Below are positions 58,641 through 64,000 of a stretch of DNA of 64,000 nt, one piece after another. Every line of letters starts with the position of its first letter. The stretch's first letter is position 1. The DNA lies in NCBI GenBank assembly GCA_963513935.1, contig OY740772.1, positions 104,369,989 to 104,433,988 of the forward strand, read 5' to 3'. This DNA is from Aphrophora alni. Its lineage: Eukaryota; Arthropoda; Insecta; Hemiptera; Aphrophoridae. Both the position numbers and the translations under genes were made by a program. The notes beneath the pieces are model-generated. The model was not told the DNA's origin. It searched no databases and saw nothing but the letters and a program-made list of their open reading frames with translations.

Positions 58641-59439
58641 CACCCATATCTTTGTAGATGAATAGTCTCTCCCCCTCCTGGTTTTACTTTATAAATTCGC
58701 CCTTTTCAATTTAAAACTGTTTCATATTATTTGTATGTTCAATTTGTCACTATAAAAACATACGTGTTTTCTGAAATGTATGACGTCATTTGGATTCTGA
58801 ACTCCCAAAATTACAACTCTCCAACCCACAAAATTGAAGCTTCACGCATTATAATTTCTTCTTTAACACATACATTCAATGAAGCAACTCAACCGATAAG
58901 GGTTTCTGAATACCATCGCGTTATAAATAACGAATTAAAAAAAATCCTAACAGTGATTTAACTTATTGTTATTTCGTGTCACACTCAAGAAATGAAAATG
59001 AATATTGCAAAACTGTATCGGCCTCATTCATTTCCGATAAGATTTTCACTTCTCTCTGTTCTCCCCAAACCGTTGAATCTGTGACCGAATATCGACATCT
59101 GGTCCAAATCAATATAACACAAGTAGGTCTTATAGTTTATTGTATTATTATTATTTACTACACCATCGACCGCCCAGCAAAGTTGCACCTGTTGGGCGTT
59201 ACATGTCATACCGCAATAAATATCAAAACCCACGCAAAGGACATACTTTTACTGTTATAGCCTAGACCGGAATGCAAAATGAATTTACAACCAACTTGAA
59301 ACGTTATAGCATTATAAACTGTAAATAGAAAGTACAACACGGTGTCAATTGTTTATTTTGATTCATAAACTAATCGGGAATTGAGTGTTAGTGCCGTGTG
59401 CGAAATAACTTTATATAGATGTAGAAAGTGGATAGGGTT

Positions 59440-60680
59440 TCCGCCCTTACTGTGTACTACTGATTAGAAAAACATGCAAATGTACAAAGCGTACGTCAAT
59501 GATGTTCAAAGGGCAGTGTTTCAATGCAGCTATATTGGTCAACCAAAAACATCTTACACCACATATGAATACGTATTATAAACAACAGATCGTTCACTCT
59601 TTTAACGAAGAGCGAGGTTTCTTTATAATATTAAAGATTTTTATTAGAAATAGTTACTTGATCTATTATTGATCTTTAAGATGTAATATCCTCTTTAATG
59701 AAATATTTTTTGATGATCATACACTTTTAAATTTTTACTAGAAAAATATGCGTGTACCGTACGGTATATATGCCGGTGGCCTACGTCACTATTGTTTAAA
59801 GGGTAGTGTTTTAATGTAACTATACTAGTCAAACTGAAAACATATTCTTATACTATAAAGTCGTTTATGAAAAGTATAAACAAAGTTGTCGGAACAAATC
59901 TGACAAGAGAAACTTGAGCGTGTATAGTGTGCACGCTACATCTGCCGGTGGCCAATATCATTGATGTATAGAGGCAGCCTTTTAATGCCAAAAACATATA
60001 TATGCCAAACCAAAAACATATTCTTATTTTATAAAGATGTTTATGAAAAGTAAAAACAATAGATCGTTTACGCTTCTAACGAAGAACGAGGTCTCTTTTT
60101 TTACTAGAGAAACATGCGTGTGTACAGTCCGTACGGTATATACTGTACGCCGGTGGCCTACGTCACTAATGTTTAAAGGGCAGTGTTTCAATGTAACTAT
60201 ACTTGTCAAACTAAAAACATATTCTTATTTTATAAAGATGTTTATGAAAAGTATAAACAATAGATAGTTTACGCTTCTAACGAAGAACGAGAAACATACG
60301 TGTGTACAGTCCGTACGGTATATATGCTGGTGGACTACGTCACTAATGTTTAAAGGGTAATGTTTCATTTATGAAAAGTACAAACAATATATCGTTTAAG
60401 CTTCCAAGAAAGAACAAATCTGACAAGAGAAATTTGAGCTTGTACAATGTGCACGCTACATCTGCCAGTGGCCAATATCATTGATATTGCCGGTGGCCAT
60501 CCTTTTAATGCAGCTATACTACTCAAACCAAAAACATATTCTTATTTTATAAAGATGTTTATGAAAAGTAAACAATAGACCGTTAAAGCTTCAAAGGAAA
60601 AACAAGTCGCAGGCAAGAGAAATTTAATCACTGATATTTAAAGGGCAGTCTTTTAACATAACTATAACAGTCGCAAGAAT
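59440..60680. repeat. Diverged tandem array, unit about 180-200 bp
   Basis: GCCGGTGGCC, TTTAAAGGGCAGTGTTTCAA, AAAAACATATTCTTATTTTA and TTTATGAAAAGTATAAACAA recur in the same order about six times. Two subtypes alternate: one with CAGTCCGTACGGTATATA, the other with TGTGCACGCTACATCTGCC. Short open frames inside (60024-60267) are by-products. Confidence 0.8.
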
Positions 60681-63600
60681 GGTAGGGTACTTAATGCAAT
60701 AATAAAACACGCTAATGCCACAAAAACTAGAGCATGGCCCTCAGTGATTTTAATTAACGAACATTTCATAGACCACTTCATATAGAGATTTGTGTCACTA
60801 AAAGTAGAGAATTAGGCCAGGTTGCACATATAGTCGCTTTTCAATAGCACACAGGAAATGTTTGTAATTGTAATTTGTTAAAAAGAAGTAAGAGACGAGG
60901 CCACATGCTAAATAGGAACGTAAAGAGTATTAAGCATGCATGCATATTGAAAACGTAAGACTAGCGTACCAAATGCAATTTGCATCCTTATACATTCTGC
61001 TTACTAGGCAAAACACTAACATAATTTATTAATTTTTAGTTATTCGAATACCATCACGGCAATAACTATACCATAAGTGGAATATTAAAAATTGTCTGTA
61101 TTCTATGGAACTATTATTTGTAATGAGTTTTTATGTTTTCTTCCAATACGGTTTAGTACTCTAAAAGTCGTTAATAAATTCATAATTTGTGTTTTATTAC
61201 TGAGATAGGCTATTCAACTGTGTTTTAATTATAAACCTACAGATTGTTATTAATATACCATCAAAGCTTGACAAAACATAGGCATAATATTAGAATACGT
61301 TATAAAAAGCTGAAGTAAACTGCTAAAAGTACAGTAGGCCTATAAAATATTTCATTGACTGAATCAAATGACATAACCACTCAACATTCTATAGGGGCTG
61401 ACAATGAATAGCTAAGTTGAATGATGGTTCAACAGATCCTCATCAGAAAACTAGCAGAGTTTGAGTGTAAATAACGACTATGACTACATTACTCTAAATC
61501 GAGTAACAAGAACAAAATCTGAAGAACATAGATTTCCCAATAGTCATTTTATTGCAGTGAATCTGTTCAAAAGAGAATTATTTTTACCATCGTTGTTATT
61601 CAAATACATATTTAATCCCATGTTCCTTTTCATATTATGCAATTATTAACAAGGTCTACTAAAAACTTGGAAATATCGATCAAATACAAAGTGAAATTTA
61701 TAATGATGATGGTAACGGTATCTCGAGAGCACAATTAAGAAGATGGAATTGATTTTGTAGAGTTAGCCAACATACTATTAGAGAAATACAACTCAAATCC
61801 CAACCCACTCCCATTAATTAAAATACAATAAACTAAATGACACTGGGCAGAAATTTTGAAAATGTGTAGTATACATAACCTAAAAATAAAATCATAACAG
61901 CTGATAAAAAAAATCACATTAATTAACTCTGTCCAAGACATTACACATATCACTATGAAACCACCTTCCTTTTTTTTTTAACTTTTGAAATATCTTTTCT
62001 AGAGTTACTTGATGGGTTAAATTATACTTTTTCCGATCCTATGGCTTAGAAATCAGTTTCTTCATAATTTTGAAACAAAAATAACATGTAGGAAAATAAA
62101 TCCATTAAAAACTTTCTCAACACCAATGACAGAAAAACAATAATGTAAGAAAATAAGTGGTTAATTATAGATTAGAATACAAGATGACTAGACTAAACAA
62201 CAGTACATCCTTGTTTACCTTCAGTAATATTAAATTGTACAATGTAATTGAATTATATGAATAAAGAAATCTGTTGCAATATTGCAACATAGTCCAGTTA
62301 AAACCTGTTGCTGATTCCGATTTCACTTTGTTTTCACACTGGAACCAATTCAAGAATACTTTATTAACTTTACTTTTGATTGATTTGTGTGACTTTAAAT
62401 AGACCTATTGAGTTACAGTATGTATTAGAAGGGGGGGGGGGAAATGTATAAAACTGAAGTGAACTTAACTTTAAGCATAAAATAAAAACTATTTAAGTTT
62501 CTGTACAAATAAAAAAATCAATTCTATCAATACTAGATCCGAATAAAGACTTTTCCTTCCTGTATTAGCCTAAATTAAAACTAAAACTATAAAAAAGATG
62601 AAACTAGGATTGATATATAAATAGTACCGTTCACCTGTGCATCTCTTGGCAACTATCACAACTACTAACTACATCAAAAATTAACTTTAACCTCTAAATA
62701 TGAACAACTTACATAAAAAACTACTTACCCGATACTTAACGGGTAAATATAACACTAAAAATGCACACACTTTAAACTTTAAAACAAAAATAACACCACA
62801 AAAGGATAGTAATGCTGACAACACTTTCAATTCTCGCACACAACTAATCTGCCCTCGCTGTCTAGGCCAAGCGTTGCCAACTGTTGAACAACAAATTTAC
62901 CTCTTACACTGTACATGGTTGCATTAAATATTTAGCTTCAAAAATAACAGGTTGTCATTATATGACATAAACTAGAGGGACGCATGTTTGATAGATAATA
63001 TGAATTAATTCAAAATGAACAATTTATTATACACAAAACATTAAAAAAATTTAAGAACTCAAATTTTCATTTAAAGAATAAAATAATAAAACATAGATTA
63101 AACTGAAGTAATCCTAGTAAGAGTTTGTAAGAATAAATAGTTCTGTCAAAAATTACAATATTTAAAATGATCTTTATGCATTTAAATGATAAATTTAGAC
63201 TCTTAATAGCAGAGTGGACATGACTGTATCTAAAAACTGGTGGGATATCAAAAACGCAGTAATTAGTATATAGTATTTAGGATGACTCAATCTTTTTTTT
63301 TTCCCCCAGCTACGTGATTACAACAAAACTGATAAATTATACATCTAGGACAGGTTGGGAAATCTAGTCTTGGTTTTATTTATAAATTAAAACTATAGAA
63401 ATGACAATTAAACTAATACCACTTCACTCGACTAGGGAAAACTATAAACGACTCGGAAAATATTACTTGTGAGACCTTGATTACTTAGCGGAGAAGCGAT
63501 ACATTCTATTAGGATAATGGTTAAGCCTACTCCTTAGAATCGTTCATTTAGTGACCATTTTAAGATACATGAACAAAGTTTTTATTTTTTTAAATTAAAA

Positions 63601-64000
63601 TTTGAGAATACCTGCCTTCTTCAGATAAAATTATTGTTATCTCAAAATCGTCTCCAAAGATTTTGATCAAATGTAACGCCTAAGTGACCTTCCAATAAAA
63701 TCTATTGACAAAATGACAAACTAGTTAGTAATGACCAAGTAATTAAACTTTCAGAAAGTTTAAAAACTAATTAGGATTATGCATTAGGACCACAAAGATA
63801 TTCAATGATAATTGCATTTCAATATCATAATTACACATACTCATCCATAATCTTAGTATCGGATTGAGATGAGCGTATAATTGATTGGCGTTAAATTTAA
63901 ATTAAATGATTTATTACAGAGTGCAAAATTTTCGACTCCGGCTTGAAAATTTTTTTCAAGTCTTTTGCTTCAAACAACTCTTAGTTGTATGAAAAATAAA
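60681..64000. other. Right-end non-coding sequence
   Basis: AT-rich with family C-type sequence at 63640-63670 and a G run at 62430. No gene, RNA gene or element is supported. Confidence 0.5.

Overview
This window looks like nuclear DNA of an arthropod, most likely an insect. It is AT-rich and gene-poor. It has GT-AG introns of 2.7 to 8.7 kb, several mariner remnants, a Penelope-like element, short elements with hAT-type target duplications, and blocks of TTAGG, the common insect telomere repeat. No species can be named from the sequence alone.

The only host gene I can support lies on the minus strand in the left third. Four exons (23013-22892, 14230-14017, 11266-8720, 5612-4402) join with matching phases into one open frame. 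If the upstream exon supplies only the A of a split ATG, the frame runs 1364 residues to a stop at 4402. The product is not a recognised enzyme. It starts with an acidic segment holding a WDFI (LIR-like) core, followed by a textbook PAM2 motif. A roughly 850-residue acidic, low-complexity region with four NPF motifs comes next, then a roughly 400-residue Lys/Pro/Thr/Ser tail. The acidic-then-basic layout recalls structural microtubule-associated proteins, but that is inference. Its introns hold a mariner relic (intron 3), a second mariner remnant and an LTR-like fragment (intron 1).

From about 25 kb to the right end I see no convincing host exon. This part is a mosaic of mobile and tandem DNA. 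It includes a 3.3-kb element with 350-bp terminal inverted repeats and one broken gene for an XPG/FEN-like nuclease with a cysteine-rich tail (26.8-30.1 kb). It also includes a 47-bp minisatellite (30.8-31.6 kb), an internally deleted mariner (32.5-33.2 kb), three hAT-type MITEs with exact 8-bp target duplications, and reverse-transcriptase scraps. A Penelope-like element with GIY-YIG remnants is flanked by inverted terminal segments (44.2-45.4 kb). Hammerhead-ribozyme-like motifs recur, two of them inside long palindromes. A 23-bp minisatellite at 51.2-52.3 kb has a 114-bp higher-order period.

A roughly 280-bp interspersed family (called family A here) occurs at least eleven times on both strands. 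One copy, at 40.0-41.0 kb, has been expanded internally with seven 80-bp duplicates separated by TTAGG runs. The most interesting items are the XPG-nuclease transposon, the hammerhead/Penelope set, the TTAGG-expanded repeat, and the PAM2/LIR/NPF protein.
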